NCBI RefSeq assembly: GCF_019655855.1
Contig: NZ_BPFX01000012.1
Span: 46,332-110,331 of the forward strand
Reading direction: 5' to 3'
Origin: Pseudomonas paralcaligenes
GTDB taxonomy: Bacteria > Pseudomonadota > Gammaproteobacteria > Pseudomonadales > Pseudomonadaceae
Length of the DNA: 64,000 nt
Shown piece after piece: positions 8,985 through 22,094 of this stretch; position 1 is the first letter of the stretch; the number at the start of each line of letters is the position of its first letter. The position numbers and the translations under genes are program-made. The notes under the pieces are model-generated. The model made no database searches, was not told the origin of the DNA, and saw nothing but the letters and a program-made list of their open reading frames with translations.

Positions 8985-9404
8985 ATGAATTCCAGTCGTC
9001 CCTACCTGGTACGCGCCCTGTACGAGTGGATCGTCGACAACGACTGCACGCCGCACCTGCTGGTCAATGCCGAGTTCGCCGGGGTGCGTGTGCCGCCTGG
9101 CTACGCCAACGACGGGCAGATCGTCCTCAACGTCTCGCCCGGTGCCGTGCGCAACCTGCACATGGACAACGAGGCCGTGAGCTTCGAAGGGCGCTTCGGC
9201 GGGGTCGCCCACGTCCTGTACATCCCGACCGGGGCCATGCTGGCGATCTACGCCCGGGAGAACGGCCAGGGCATGGTCTTCGAACTGGAGCCGCCGGTGG
9301 ACGACGAAGAAGCCGATGCCGGTCCGGAAGACGATGGCCCCGATGGTGGTGGCGACGAGCCGCCGCGACCGAGCGGGCGGCCGAGCCTGAAGGTGGTCAA
9401 GTAG
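8985..9404 (+). CDS. sspB: ClpXP protease specificity-enhancing factor (stringent starvation protein B)
   Basis: A 139-residue adaptor that tethers ssrA-tagged proteins to ClpX. The folded domain (RPYLVRALYEWIVDNDCTP to about residue 105) is followed by an acidic, Pro/Gly-rich linker. The short C-terminal tail LKVVK is the ClpX-binding peptide of the family. ATG 8985 is chosen over the longer frame because AAGGAGG sits seven bases upstream. Co-transcribed with sspA. Confidence 0.96.
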   Translation: MNSSRPYLVRALYEWIVDNDCTPHLLVNAEFAGVRVPPGYANDGQIVLNVSPGAVRNLHMDNEAVSFEGRFGGVAHVLYIPTGAMLAIYARENGQGMVFELEPPVDDEEADAGPEDDGPDGGGDEPPRPSGRPSLKVVK

Positions 9405-9451
9405 GACCAGCTATGGGCGGGCGGAGCGGCGGCTTACGCCCACTCCGCTCC

Positions 9452-9532
9452 CCGTCGTCCCCGCGAAGGCGGGGACCCAGGAATGCGATGTTCTGACCGG
9501 CTCATGGATTCCCGTCTGCGCGGGAATGACGG
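9452..9532. repeat. About 80-bp palindromic repeat element with a dRS3-like 20-mer
   Basis: CCGTC (9452-9456) and GACGG (9528-9532) bound a unit containing two hairpins: GTCCCCGC-GAAG-GCGGGGAC (9457-9476) and ATTCCC-GTCTGCGC-GGGAAT (9508-9527). The second matches ATTCCC-N8-GGGAAT, the form of the neisserial dRS3 repeat. The element looks like a small non-autonomous repeat (MITE or REPIN class). It lies in the gap between the convergent sspB and dolP genes. Confidence 0.6.
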
Positions 9533-9601
9533 GTTTTCCCTATGGGGTCTTCACCCGATCGCCCCGGTCATGAGCGTCAGGTCACGAGTAACGGCAACAA
9601 C

Positions 9602-9631
9602 AAAAACGGGCGCCCTTGGGCGCCCGTTTTT
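9602..9631. terminator. Bidirectional terminator between sspB and dolP
   Basis: A 9-bp GC stem (CGGGCGCCC / GGGCGCCCG) with a two-base loop is flanked by A5 on the left and T6 on the right, so it can stop transcription from both sides. Confidence 0.88.
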
Positions 9632-9650
9632 TCTTGCGGCTCGCGACGCT

Positions 9651-10894
<1,244 letters not shown>

Positions 10895-10898
10895 CTAT

Positions 10899-11255
10899 TC
10901 ACGTTTCGAAAGCGTTGCGCAGCCAGTTCAGGCCGGTGTCGCCGGGACCTATCGCGACCACGTCGAAGCGGCAGGGCTGCCTGCCCCAGCGGCTCTCGCG
11001 CTGCAGGAACAGCTCGGCGGCGAGAACCAGGCGCTGGCGCTTGCGCCCGTCGACGCTTTCCAGCGCGCCGCCCCAGGCGGCGTGCTTGCGATAGCGGACT
11101 TCGACGAATACTACTGTATCGCCGTCCAGCATGACCAGATCGAGCTCGCCGCCGCGGCAGGTCCAGTTCTGCGCCAGCAGGCGCAGGCCGTGTTGCTGCA
11201 GGTGGTCGCGCGCCAGGTGTTCGGCGGCGCGGCCACTGTCGCGGCTGCTCTTAAT
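10899..11255 (-). CDS. yraN: YraN / UPF0102 family protein, unusual start
   Basis: A small protein with a predicted endonuclease-like fold. The frame contains the whole family core: SGRAAEHLARDHL, then NWTCRGGELDLVMLDGD and VVFVEVRYR, with the restriction-endonuclease-like Asp and Glu-X-Arg residues. There is no ATG, GTG or TTG between the in-frame stop at 11343-11345 and the core; the first ATG (11132) would delete half the domain. The ATT at 11255, overlapping the lpoA stop as ATTAA, gives 118 residues, the normal length, and is the best guess. Coupling to lpoA translation is likely. The function of the family is uncertain. Confidence 0.8.
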   Translation of the reverse strand: MKSSRDSGRAAEHLARDHLQQHGLRLLAQNWTCRGGELDLVMLDGDTVVFVEVRYRKHAAWGGALESVDGRKRQRLVLAAELFLQRESRWGRQPCRFDVVAIGPGDTGLNWLRNAFET

Positions 11256-13062
11256 TGAAGGTATCCGGCAGGCGCTGGACCTGGCCGTTGCGGAACTCGG
11301 CCCAGGGCAGCTGGCGCTCGATGCGCTGGGACTGGTTGAGGGTCAGGTTGCCGGACAGGCCTTCGACCTGGCTGTCCGGCAACGCCTGCAGCTGGCCCAG
11401 GCGCGGGGCCAGGCGGAAGGCGTCCACGCCCATGGCGTAGAGCCGGCCGAGGCTGCCCGCGGCCTGTGGCCACTGCTGGTCGACCTGCTGGCGCAGTGGG
11501 TCGTTGGCTTCCAGCAGCCAGGGGGTCTCGCAGAAGCGGATACCTTCCAGGTCGCGATACTGCGCGGGGTTCTGGCCGCCGGTGTAGAGGTGCGAAGTCG
11601 CGTACACCGGCAGGTCGCCGGCGTACTGGAAGGCCAGGGTCGGCTTGATCTGCTGGGCCTGCTGCGGGGTGGCGGCGAGGAAGATGAAGTCGATGTCCTG
11701 GCGGCGCGCCGGCAGGGCGGCCAGCTGGGTGCCCAGGGTGCTCTGCAGGCGCTTGGCGCGGGCTTCGCTCTGGCGCAGTTGCAACAGGTCGGCGATCTGC
11801 CGGGCCAGCTCCACCGGCTGGTCGACATGCTCGGCGGCGATCAGGTTGCCACCGGCGGCCTGCCAGCTCTGCTGGAAGGCGGCCAGCACGCGGTTGCCCC
11901 ATTCGCCGCTCGGCACCAGCGCCACGGCGCTGCGCATGCCGTCGGCCCAGGCACGGCGAGCCACCTCGCGGGCCTCGTCCTCGGCGGCCAGGCCGAACTG
12001 GAACAGCTGGGCGGGCGCCTCGCGGCCGGCGTCACTGTAGTTCAGGGCGAGGGTGGTCAGCGGCAGTTGCGGGCGCTCGCTGAGCTGCTTGACCAGCGGC
12101 TTCTCCAGCGGGCCGACCACCAGCTGCGCGCCATCGGCCTGGGCCTGGCGGTAGAAGTCGTCCAGCGAGGACAGGCGCGAGCTGTCGTACAGCAGGATTT
12201 CCGGCGGATTCTCTCCCGCCTGCTGCGCTTGGTAGTGGGCGGCCAGGAAGCCGTCGCGCAGGGCGCGGGCCACCGATGCCAGCTGGCCTTCGTGGGGCAG
12301 CAGCAGGGCGATCTTCTGCAGCGGCTGGCCGGCCAGTTCCTTCAGCTTGCTCAACGGCTGAGGCAGCTGCTCGGCGGCGGGGTGCTGGGGGTGCTGGCTT
12401 TTCCACTGTTCGATGGCGGCCAGCTGCTGGTCGGGCGTGCCGGCACTCTTGCTGGCCAGGGCCAGGCTAATCCAGCCATCCAGGTCGCTGTCGCCGGAGC
12501 CGACCAGCTGGCTCTTCGGCAGGCTGGAGACCAGGCTCCAGATGGCCTCGTGGTTGGCGGTGGCGGCATCGCCGCTGAGCAGCGGAGCGATGAATACCCG
12601 CTCGCGGGCGGCGGCCAGGGCCTGGCCGTCGGCCTCCAGCGCGCGGGCGCGGACCAGTTGGGTGCGGATCTGCTGCTCCACCGGCAGCTCGCCCAGGCGC
12701 TCCAGGCTGGGGTGTTGCAGGGCCTTGAGGGCGCTCTTCGGTTTGTTGCGGGCCATGGCCAGTTCCGCCTCCAGGGTGGCGGCGAACACCTGCTGGGCGG
12801 GCTTCAGGCTATCCCGGGGGATTTCGCCGAGGATGCGTGTGGCGCGGCCGAAGTCCTGCTGGCGGTACGCCTGCTCGGCGGCCGAAAGGCGCAGCACCGC
12901 AGCCTGTTCCGGCTTGCTCTGGCTGGCCTGCTGCAGCAGTTGGTCGATGCTGGCCTGGGGCGTGCGGGGCAGTTCGCCGAGGCTGTTCGAAGGCGTGCTG
13001 CCGCAAGCGACGAGCAGGCCGGCGAGGCAGAGTGCGGAGAGCGGGCGCAGGCAGGCGATCAT
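11251..13062 (-). CDS. lpoA: LpoA, outer-membrane lipoprotein activator of a penicillin-binding protein
   Basis: A 603-residue lipoprotein with lipobox LLVAC (Cys 20). The N-terminal region (about 30-270) is helical and TPR-like. The C-terminal part (about 285-600) has a periplasmic binding protein fold, with [20 protein letters not shown] and [18 protein letters not shown]. In E. coli LpoA reaches through the peptidoglycan to stimulate PBP1a. First gene of the minus-strand unit with yraN, diaA and dolP. The promoter is shared with the divergent rsmI. Confidence 0.93.
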   Translation of the reverse strand: MIACLRPLSALCLAGLLVACGSTPSNSLGELPRTPQASIDQLLQQASQSKPEQAAVLRLSAAEQAYRQQDFGRATRILGEIPRDSLKPAQQVFAATLEAELAMARNKPKSALKALQHPSLERLGELPVEQQIRTQLVRARALEADGQALAAARERVFIAPLLSGDAATANHEAIWSLVSSLPKSQLVGSGDSDLDGWISLALASKSAGTPDQQLAAIEQWKSQHPQHPAAEQLPQPLSKLKELAGQPLQKIALLLPHEGQLASVARALRDGFLAAHYQAQQAGENPPEILLYDSSRLSSLDDFYRQAQADGAQLVVGPLEKPLVKQLSERPQLPLTTLALNYSDAGREAPAQLFQFGLAAEDEAREVARRAWADGMRSAVALVPSGEWGNRVLAAFQQSWQAAGGNLIAAEHVDQPVELARQIADLLQLRQSEARAKRLQSTLGTQLAALPARRQDIDFIFLAATPQQAQQIKPTLAFQYAGDLPVYATSHLYTGGQNPAQYRDLEGIRFCETPWLLEANDPLRQQVDQQWPQAAGSLGRLYAMGVDAFRLAPRLGQLQALPDSQVEGLSGNLTLNQSQRIERQLPWAEFRNGQVQRLPDTFN

Positions 13063-13150
13063 CTGAGGCGTTCCTGATACGGGTCACGAAAGAAGCCGGG
13101 ATTGTACCCAAGGCCCGCGGCAGGCGCGATGCCGCTGCCCTGAAACGGGC

Positions 13151-13156
13151 TACAAT
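13151..13156 (+). promoter_or_regulatory. Candidate -10 box of rsmI
   Basis: TACAAT lies 29 bases before the GTG start of rsmI in the lpoA/rsmI divergent gap. No convincing -35 hexamer is seen at 16-18 bases. Confidence 0.35.
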
Positions 13157-13184
13157 GCGCGTTTTCCGCAACCGAGGTGCGACC

Positions 13185-14051
13185 GTGAGCGCTTCCGCTG
13201 TTCCCTCCGCCGGCACGCTGTACGTGGTCGCCACGCCGATCGGCAACCTGGACGACATCAGTGCCCGGGCGTTGCGCATCCTGGGCGAGGTGGCGTTGAT
13301 CGCCGCCGAGGACACCCGTCACTCCGCGCGCCTGCTGCAGCACTTCGGCATCGCCACGCCGCTGGCTGCCTGCCACGAACACAACGAGCGCGAGCAGGGC
13401 GGGCGCTTCCTCACGCGCCTGCAGGCGGGCGAGGACGTGGCACTGATTTCTGATGCCGGTACGCCGCTGATCTCCGACCCGGGCTTTCATCTGGTGCGGG
13501 CTGCGCGTGCCGCCGGCATTCGCGTGGTGCCGGTGCCTGGAGCGTGCGCACTGATTGCCGCGTTGTCGGCGGCGGGGTTGCCGTCGGATCGCTTCGGTTT
13601 CGAAGGATTCCTTCCTGCCAAGACGGTTGGGCGCCGCTCGCGCCTGGAGCAGGTCAGGGAAGATGGTCGCACCCTTATCTATTACGAGGCGCCGCATCGC
13701 CTGCTCGAATCCCTCGCCGATATGCGCGACATCTTCGGTGCGGACCGGCTGGCGGTGCTGGGGCGCGAACTGACCAAGACCTTCGAGACGCTCAAGGGGC
13801 TGCCGCTGGGCGAGCTGCACGACTGGGTGGCCGCCGACAGCAACCAGCAGCGGGGCGAGTGCGTGATCCTGGTCGCCGGCTGGCAGGCGCCCGAAGGCGA
13901 CGAGGCGGTGAGTGGCGAGGCGCTGCGCGTGCTCGACCTGCTGCTGGCCGAACTGCCGCTCAAGCGCGCGGCGGCGCTGGCGGCCGAGATCACCGGCGTG
14001 CGCAAGAATCTGTTGTACCAGGCCGCGCTGGACCGACAGAAATCGTCCTGA
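13185..14051 (+). CDS. rsmI: 16S rRNA 2'-O-ribose C1402 methyltransferase
   Basis: A 288-residue SAM-dependent methyltransferase of the tetrapyrrole-methylase fold that modifies C1402 of 16S rRNA together with RsmH, also encoded in this window. Signatures are [43 protein letters not shown] and [23 protein letters not shown] 13185 with GAGGTG upstream is preferred over ATG 13155, whose first bases overlap the TACAAT box. The stop at 14051 is directly followed by the rnpB promoter. Confidence 0.95.
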   Translation: MSASAVPSAGTLYVVATPIGNLDDISARALRILGEVALIAAEDTRHSARLLQHFGIATPLAACHEHNEREQGGRFLTRLQAGEDVALISDAGTPLISDPGFHLVRAARAAGIRVVPVPGACALIAALSAAGLPSDRFGFEGFLPAKTVGRRSRLEQVREDGRTLIYYEAPHRLLESLADMRDIFGADRLAVLGRELTKTFETLKGLPLGELHDWVAADSNQQRGECVILVAGWQAPEGDEAVSGEALRVLDLLLAELPLKRAAALAAEITGVRKNLLYQAALDRQKSS

Positions 14052-14053
14052 GC

Positions 14054-14082
14054 TTGTTCTTGATCGCGCGCCTCGCTACCCT
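14054..14082 (+). promoter_or_regulatory. Promoter of rnpB
   Basis: TTGTTC (14054-14059) and TACCCT (14077-14082) are exactly 17 bases apart, and the RNA's predicted 5' end lies 7-9 bases downstream. The -35 begins two bases after the rsmI stop codon. Confidence 0.7.
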
Positions 14083-14090
14083 TGCCGGCG

Positions 14091-14437
14091 GAGAGTCGAT
14101 CGGACAGTCGCTGCCTTCGCAAGAAGGGGGAGGAAAGTCCGGGCTCCATAGGGCGGAGTGCCAGGTAACGCCTGGGAGGCGCGAGCCTACGGAAAGTGCC
14201 ACAGAAAACAACCGCCTAAGCACGCAAGTGCCGGTAAGGGTGAAAAGGTGCGGTAAGAGCGCACCGCACGGCTGGTAACAGTCCGTGGCTAGGCAAACCC
14301 CACTCGGAGCAAGACCAAATAGGGTTCCATCGGCGTGGCCCGCGCTGGAACCGGGTAGGTTGCTAGAGGCGTGCAGCGATGTACGTCGTAGAGGAATGAC
14401 TGTCCTCGACAGAACCCGGCTTACAGATCGACTCTCC
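14091..14437 (+). ncRNA. rnpB: RNase P RNA, class A
   Basis: Catalytic RNA that removes tRNA 5' leaders. The 5' end AGAGTCGAT (14092-14100) pairs with ATCGACTCT (14427-14435) to form the P1 helix. Universally conserved segments are present: AGGAAAGTCCGGGCTCC (from 14131), GGTAAGAGCGCACC, GGCAAACCCCAC, GACCAAATAGG and ACAGAACCCGGCTTA (14409-14423). The length of about 345 nt is typical of gammaproteobacteria. Confidence 0.97.
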
Positions 14438-14630
14438 TCTTTTCCCTTCTATACGCTTCGCTTTCCAATACCGAAAAAATCTTACTCTTGAGAGATTACT
14501 TTAAGTTCGAGGCTTAGCCTTCTGAGCTTGAAGAAATTCGCCCACGAAAAGCCTTCATTTTTCCCTCCTCGAAGCCCCTCTTAGTTCGCTAAATCTCCGT
14601 CCCATAAGGATTTTTCCCCATTTCCGCGCC

Positions 14631-14660
14631 TTGACGCTGGGCTATGGGCATTCCTATAGT
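14631..14660 (+). promoter_or_regulatory. Main promoter of the dcw (mra) cluster
   Basis: TTGACG (14631-14636) and TATAGT (14655-14660) are 18 bases apart, so transcription should begin near 14667, at the first MraZ box. The preceding stretch 14438-14630 is AT-richer and holds no gene I can recognise, only weak hairpins. Confidence 0.75.
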
Positions 14661-14666
14661 GTGCCG

Positions 14667-14702
14667 AAGTGGCACAAAGTGGAAAAAAGTGGGTCAAAGG
14701 GG
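14667..14702 (+). promoter_or_regulatory. MraZ operator: four repeats phased at 10 bp
   Basis: AAGTGG begins at 14667, 14677 and 14687, and AAGGGG at 14697, one helical turn apart on the same face. This matches the known MraZ target, short G-rich direct repeats on a 10-bp spacing just before mraZ. The array starts at the predicted transcription start, so bound MraZ should block initiation or early elongation (autorepression). Confidence 0.8.
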
Positions 14703-14736
14703 CACGGAAAGCTAATAACAGTGGGGAAACGCAGCC

Positions 14737-15192
14737 TTGTTTCGCGGAGCTAACGCCATCAGTCTCGACGCCAAAGGGCGACTCGCGATGCCGAGCCGGT
14801 ATCGTGACGAGCTCGTTTCGCGTTGCGAAGGCCAGCTCATCGTGACCATCGATGCCGTGGACCCCTGCCTGTGCGTCTACCCCCTGCCGGAGTGGGAGCT
14901 GATCGAAGCCAAGCTCCGCGACCTGCCTTCCCTGCGTGAAGAAACCCGCCGCCTGCAGCGCCTGCTGATCGGTAATGCCGTGGATATCGAACTGGACGGC
15001 AGTGGCCGCTTCCTCGTGCCGCCGCGCCTGCGCGCGCATGCGGGCCTGGACAAGCACGCGATGCTGGTCGGCCAGCTGAACAAATTCCAACTGTGGAACG
15101 AAGATGCCTGGAACGCGCTTGCCGATGCGGACCTGGCGGCGATCAAACAACCCGGCGCACTGCCGGACGACCTGCGCGACCTGATCCTGTGA
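14737..15192 (+). CDS. mraZ: MraZ, transcriptional repressor of the dcw cluster
   Basis: A 151-residue protein with two AbrB-like swapped-hairpin domains, each with the family signature: [16 protein letters not shown] near the N-terminus and [18 protein letters not shown] near residue 90. It oligomerises into rings and binds phased direct repeats in its own promoter. The start is TTG 14737, the only start that gives the conserved [12 protein letters not shown]-terminus; a weak GGGGA precedes it. First gene of the cluster, two bases before rsmH. Confidence 0.95.
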   Translation: MFRGANAISLDAKGRLAMPSRYRDELVSRCEGQLIVTIDAVDPCLCVYPLPEWELIEAKLRDLPSLREETRRLQRLLIGNAVDIELDGSGRFLVPPRLRAHAGLDKHAMLVGQLNKFQLWNEDAWNALADADLAAIKQPGALPDDLRDLIL

Positions 15193-15194
15193 CC

Positions 15195-18173
<2,979 letters not shown>

Positions 18174-18174
<1 letters not shown>

Positions 18175-19637
18175 TGCCCATGCCTCTCAATCAACTGCTG
18201 CCGCAGGCAAGCGGCGCCACGCTGATCCGCGAACTGACCCTGGACAGCCGCAAGGTGCGCCCGGGCGACCTGTTCCTCGCCGTGCCGGGCCTGGCCCAGG
18301 ACGGCCGCGCGCATATCGCCGACGCCATCGCCCGTGGTGCCGCCGCCGTGGCCTACGAGGCCGAAGGCGCCGCCGCGATGAGCGCGCAGAGCGCCGAGCT
18401 GGTGCCGATCAAGGGGCTGGCCGGCCAGCTGTCCGCCATCGCCGGGCGCTTCTATGGCGAGCCCAGTCGTGGTCTGCGCCTGGTCGGCGTCACCGGCACC
18501 AACGGCAAGACCAGTGTCAGCCAGCTGGTGGCCCAGGCGTTGGACCTGCTGGGCGAGCGCTGCGGCATCGTCGGCACGCTGGGCACCGGTTTCTTCGACG
18601 CGCTGCAGAGCGGCCGCCACACCACGCCGGACCCGGTCGCCGTGCAGGCCACCCTGGCCGACCTGAAGCAGGCCGGCGCCCGAGCCGTGGCGATGGAGGT
18701 TTCTTCCCACGGCCTGGACCAGGGCCGCGTGGCGGGCCTGGACTTCGACGTGGCGGTGTACACCAACCTGTCCCGCGACCACCTGGACTATCACGGCTCG
18801 ATGGAGGCCTACGGCGCTGCCAAGGCCCGCCTGTTCGCCTGGCCGGAGCTGAAGTGCCGGGTGATCAACCTGGACGACGACTTCGGTCGTCAGCTGGCTA
18901 CCCAGTCCCAGGAATCCCGTCTGATCGGCTACAGCCTCGGCGATGCGTCCGCCTACCTGTTCTGCCGCGAAGCCCGCTTCGACGATCATGGCGTGCAGGC
19001 CCAACTGGTCACGCCCCAGGGTGAAGGCCTGCTGCGCAGCCCGTTGCTCGGCCGCTTCAATCTGAGCAACCTGCTGGCCGTAGTCGGCGCGCTGCTCGGC
19101 CTCGGCTACCCGCTGGACGAAGTGCTGCAGGTGCTGCCGCGGCTGCACGGGCCGGTCGGGCGCATGCAGCGCTTCGGTGGCGAGCGCCTGCCGCTGGTGG
19201 TGGTCGATTACGCCCACACCCCGGATGCCCTGGAGAAGGTGCTGGAGGCGCTGCGTCCGCACGTCACCGGCCGCCTGCTGTGCCTGTTCGGCTGTGGCGG
19301 CGACCGCGACCGCGGCAAGCGCCTGCTGATGGCCCAGGTGGCCGAGCGCCTGGCCGATGCGGTGCTGGTCACCGACGACAATCCGCGCAGCGAAGACCCG
19401 GCGCAGATCCTGGCCGATATCCGTGCCGGTTTCGCCAGCCCGGAGGCCGCCGAGTTCGTCCACGGCCGTGGCGAGGCCATCGCCCGCCTGATCGCCTCCG
19501 CCCAGCTTGGCGACGTGGTGCTGCTGGCCGGCAAGGGCCACGAGGATTACCAGGAGATCGGCGGCGTGCGCCATCCGTTCTCCGACCTGGACGAGACCAC
19601 GAAGGCCCTGCAGGCCTGGGAGGTCGCCCATGCTTAA
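18174..19637 (+). CDS. murE: UDP-MurNAc-L-Ala-D-Glu:meso-diaminopimelate ligase
   Basis: A 487-residue Mur ligase adding the third stem residue. The ATP loop is TGTNGKTSVSQLVAQ. The DNPRSEDP motif indicates meso-diaminopimelate rather than lysine as substrate. KGHEDYQEIGGVRHPFSD is the typical C-terminus. The start overlaps the ftsI stop by one base (TGATG). The end overlaps murF by eight bases. Confidence 0.98.
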
Positions 19638-21003
19638 GCCGTGGCTGCTGAGCGAGGTGGTCCAGGCGCTGGAGGGCCGCGTGGTGGGTGCCGACGTGGC
19701 GTTCTCGGCCGTCTCCACCGACAGCCGCAGGATCGAGGCCGGTCAGCTGTTCATCGCCCTGGTCGGGCCGAACTTCGACGGCCACGACTACCTGGGCGAA
19801 GTCGCCGCCAAGGGCGCCGTCGCCGCCCTGGTGCAGCGCGAAGTGCCGGGCGCGCCGCTGCCGCAGTTGGTGGTGGCCGACACCCGCATCGCTCTCGGTC
19901 AGCTCGGCGCGTTGAATCGCGCTGCCTTCGCCAAGCCGCTGGCCGCCGTTACCGGCTCCAGTGGCAAGACCACGGTCAAGGAGCTGCTTGCCAGCATCCT
20001 GCGCGCCGGCCTCGGCGGCCCGGTACTGGCCACCCGCGGCAACCTGAACAACGACCTCGGCGCGCCGCTGACCCTGCTGGAGCTGGCGCCCGAGCATGTC
20101 GGCGCTGTGATCGAGCTGGGCGCCAACCACATCGGCGAGATCGCCTACACCGTCGGTCTGACCCGCCCGGACGTGGCCATCATCAACAATGCCGGGCTGG
20201 CCCATGTGGGCGAGTTCGGCGGGCCGGAGAAGATCGTCGAGGCCAAGGGCGAAATCCTCGAAGGGCTGGGCGAGCAGGGCATCGCCGTGCTCAACCGTGA
20301 CGACAAGGCCTTCGCCACCTGGCAGGCCCGCACCAACGGCAGGAAGGTGCTGAGCTTCGCCCTGCGCGACCAGGCCGCCGACCTGCATGCCAGCGAACTG
20401 TGGCGCGACGCCCGTGGTTGTGGCGGCTTCGCCCTGGCCGGCAGCGCCGGCGAGGCGCGCATCCAGCTCAACCTGCTGGGCGAACACAGCGTGGCCAACG
20501 CGCTGGCCGCCGCCGCCGCCGCGCATGCCCTCGGCGTGCCGCTGGTCGGGATCAAGGCCGGCCTGGAAAACCTGCAACCGGTCAAGGGCCGCGCCGTGGC
20601 TGAGCTGGCGCCGAACGGCGTGCGGGTGATCGACGACAGCTACAACGCCAACCCACTGTCCATGTGCGCGGCAGTGGATATACTCGCCGCCTTCTCCGGC
20701 CGCACCGTCCTGGTGCTGGGAGACATGGGCGAACTGGGCGAATGGGCCGAGCAGGGCCATCGCGACGTCGGCGTCCATGCCGCCGGCAAGGTCGATGCGC
20801 TCTATGCCGTGGGGCCGCTGATGGCGCATGCCGTGGCGGCTTTCGGTGCCGATGGCCGCCATTTCGCCGATCAATCCAGTCTGATCGAGGCGCTTCGCGC
20901 CGAATCGGGCGACACCACCATTCTGATCAAAGGCTCGCGCAGCGCGGCGATGGACAAGGTCGTCGACGCGTTGCTGGATCGGGCATCCGGGGAGGCTCAC
21001 TAA
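19630..21003 (+). CDS. murF: UDP-MurNAc-tripeptide:D-Ala-D-Ala ligase
   Basis: A 457-residue ligase that completes the pentapeptide precursor. Motifs are [33 protein letters not shown] (P-loop), [21 protein letters not shown] and LGDMGELGE. The start at 19630 lies inside the end of murE, indicating translational coupling. Confidence 0.98.
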   Translation: MLKPWLLSEVVQALEGRVVGADVAFSAVSTDSRRIEAGQLFIALVGPNFDGHDYLGEVAAKGAVAALVQREVPGAPLPQLVVADTRIALGQLGALNRAAFAKPLAAVTGSSGKTTVKELLASILRAGLGGPVLATRGNLNNDLGAPLTLLELAPEHVGAVIELGANHIGEIAYTVGLTRPDVAIINNAGLAHVGEFGGPEKIVEAKGEILEGLGEQGIAVLNRDDKAFATWQARTNGRKVLSFALRDQAADLHASELWRDARGCGGFALAGSAGEARIQLNLLGEHSVANALAAAAAAHALGVPLVGIKAGLENLQPVKGRAVAELAPNGVRVIDDSYNANPLSMCAAVDILAAFSGRTVLVLGDMGELGEWAEQGHRDVGVHAAGKVDALYAVGPLMAHAVAAFGADGRHFADQSSLIEALRAESGDTTILIKGSRSAAMDKVVDALLDRASGEAH

Positions 21004-21005
21004 TC

Positions 21006-22088
21006 ATGCTGCTGCTGCTGGCCGAGTACCTGCAACAGTTCCACACCGGCTTCGGGGTCTTCCAGTACCTGACCCTGCGCGGCATCCTCGGCGTGCTCAC
21101 CGCCCTGGCCCTGTCGCTGTGGCTCGGGCCGTGGATGATCCGCACCCTGCAGATCCGCCAGATCGGCCAGGCCGTGCGCAACGATGGCCCGCAGTCGCAC
21201 CTGTCGAAGAAAGGCACGCCGACCATGGGCGGCGCGCTGATCATCACCGCCATCGCCGTCAGCACCCTGCTCTGGGCCGACCTGACCAACCGCTACGTGT
21301 GGACCGTGCTGGCCGTGACCCTGCTGTTCGGCGCCATCGGCTGGGTCGACGACTACCGCAAGGTGATCGAGAAGAACTCGCGCGGCCTGCCGAGCCGCTG
21401 GAAATATTTCTGGCAGTCGGTGTTCGGCCTGGCCGCCGCCATCTTCCTTTATATGACCGCGCAGAGTCCGGTGGAGACCACCCTGATCGTGCCGGTGCTC
21501 AAGGACGTGGCGATTCCCCTGGGCGTGGGCTTCGTGGTGCTGACCTACTTCGTCATCGTCGGCACCAGCAACGCGGTGAACCTGACCGACGGCCTCGATG
21601 GCCTGGCGATCCTGCCCACCGTGATGGTGGCCGGCGCGCTGGCGATCTTCTGCTACCTGTCGGGCAACATCAAATTCGCCGAATACCTGCTGATCCCCTA
21701 CGTGCCGGGCGCCGGCGAGCTGATCGTGTTCTGCGCCGCGCTGGTCGGCGCCGGCCTCGGCTTCCTGTGGTTCAACACCTACCCGGCCCAGGTCTTCATG
21801 GGCGACGTCGGCGCGCTGGCGCTGGGCGCCGCGCTGGGCACCATCGCCGTGATCGTCCGCCAGGAGATCGTGCTGTTCATCATGGGCGGCGTGTTCGTCA
21901 TGGAAACCCTGTCGGTGATGATCCAGGTCGCCAGCTTCAAGCTGACCGGCAAGCGCGTGTTCCGCATGGCGCCGATCCACCACCACTTCGAACTCAAGGG
22001 CTGGCCGGAGCCGCGCGTGATCGTGCGCTTCTGGATCATCACGGTGATCCTGGTGCTGGTCGGTCTGGCCACCCTGAAACTGAGGTAA
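21006..22088 (+). CDS. mraY: Phospho-MurNAc-pentapeptide translocase
   Basis: A 360-residue integral membrane enzyme with about ten helices that makes lipid I from UDP-MurNAc-pentapeptide and undecaprenyl phosphate. Signatures are [13 protein letters not shown], the Asp pair [22 protein letters not shown] with the catalytic Asp, [11 protein letters not shown] and [13 protein letters not shown]. Two bases separate it from murF. Confidence 0.98.
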   Translation: MLLLLAEYLQQFHTGFGVFQYLTLRGILGVLTALALSLWLGPWMIRTLQIRQIGQAVRNDGPQSHLSKKGTPTMGGALIITAIAVSTLLWADLTNRYVWTVLAVTLLFGAIGWVDDYRKVIEKNSRGLPSRWKYFWQSVFGLAAAIFLYMTAQSPVETTLIVPVLKDVAIPLGVGFVVLTYFVIVGTSNAVNLTDGLDGLAILPTVMVAGALAIFCYLSGNIKFAEYLLIPYVPGAGELIVFCAALVGAGLGFLWFNTYPAQVFMGDVGALALGAALGTIAVIVRQEIVLFIMGGVFVMETLSVMIQVASFKLTGKRVFRMAPIHHHFELKGWPEPRVIVRFWIITVILVLVGLATLKLR

Positions 22089-22094
22089 TAGATA

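Noticed and set aside
9415..9540. Spaced hairpins after sspB considered as a CRISPR fragment
   Set aside because: There are only two different palindromes, with no repeated unit of equal length, no spacers and no cas genes.
14438..14630. Small gene or RNA between rnpB and the dcw promoter
   Set aside because: No open frame with a ribosome site and no promoter/terminator pair could be found; only weak imperfect hairpins are present.
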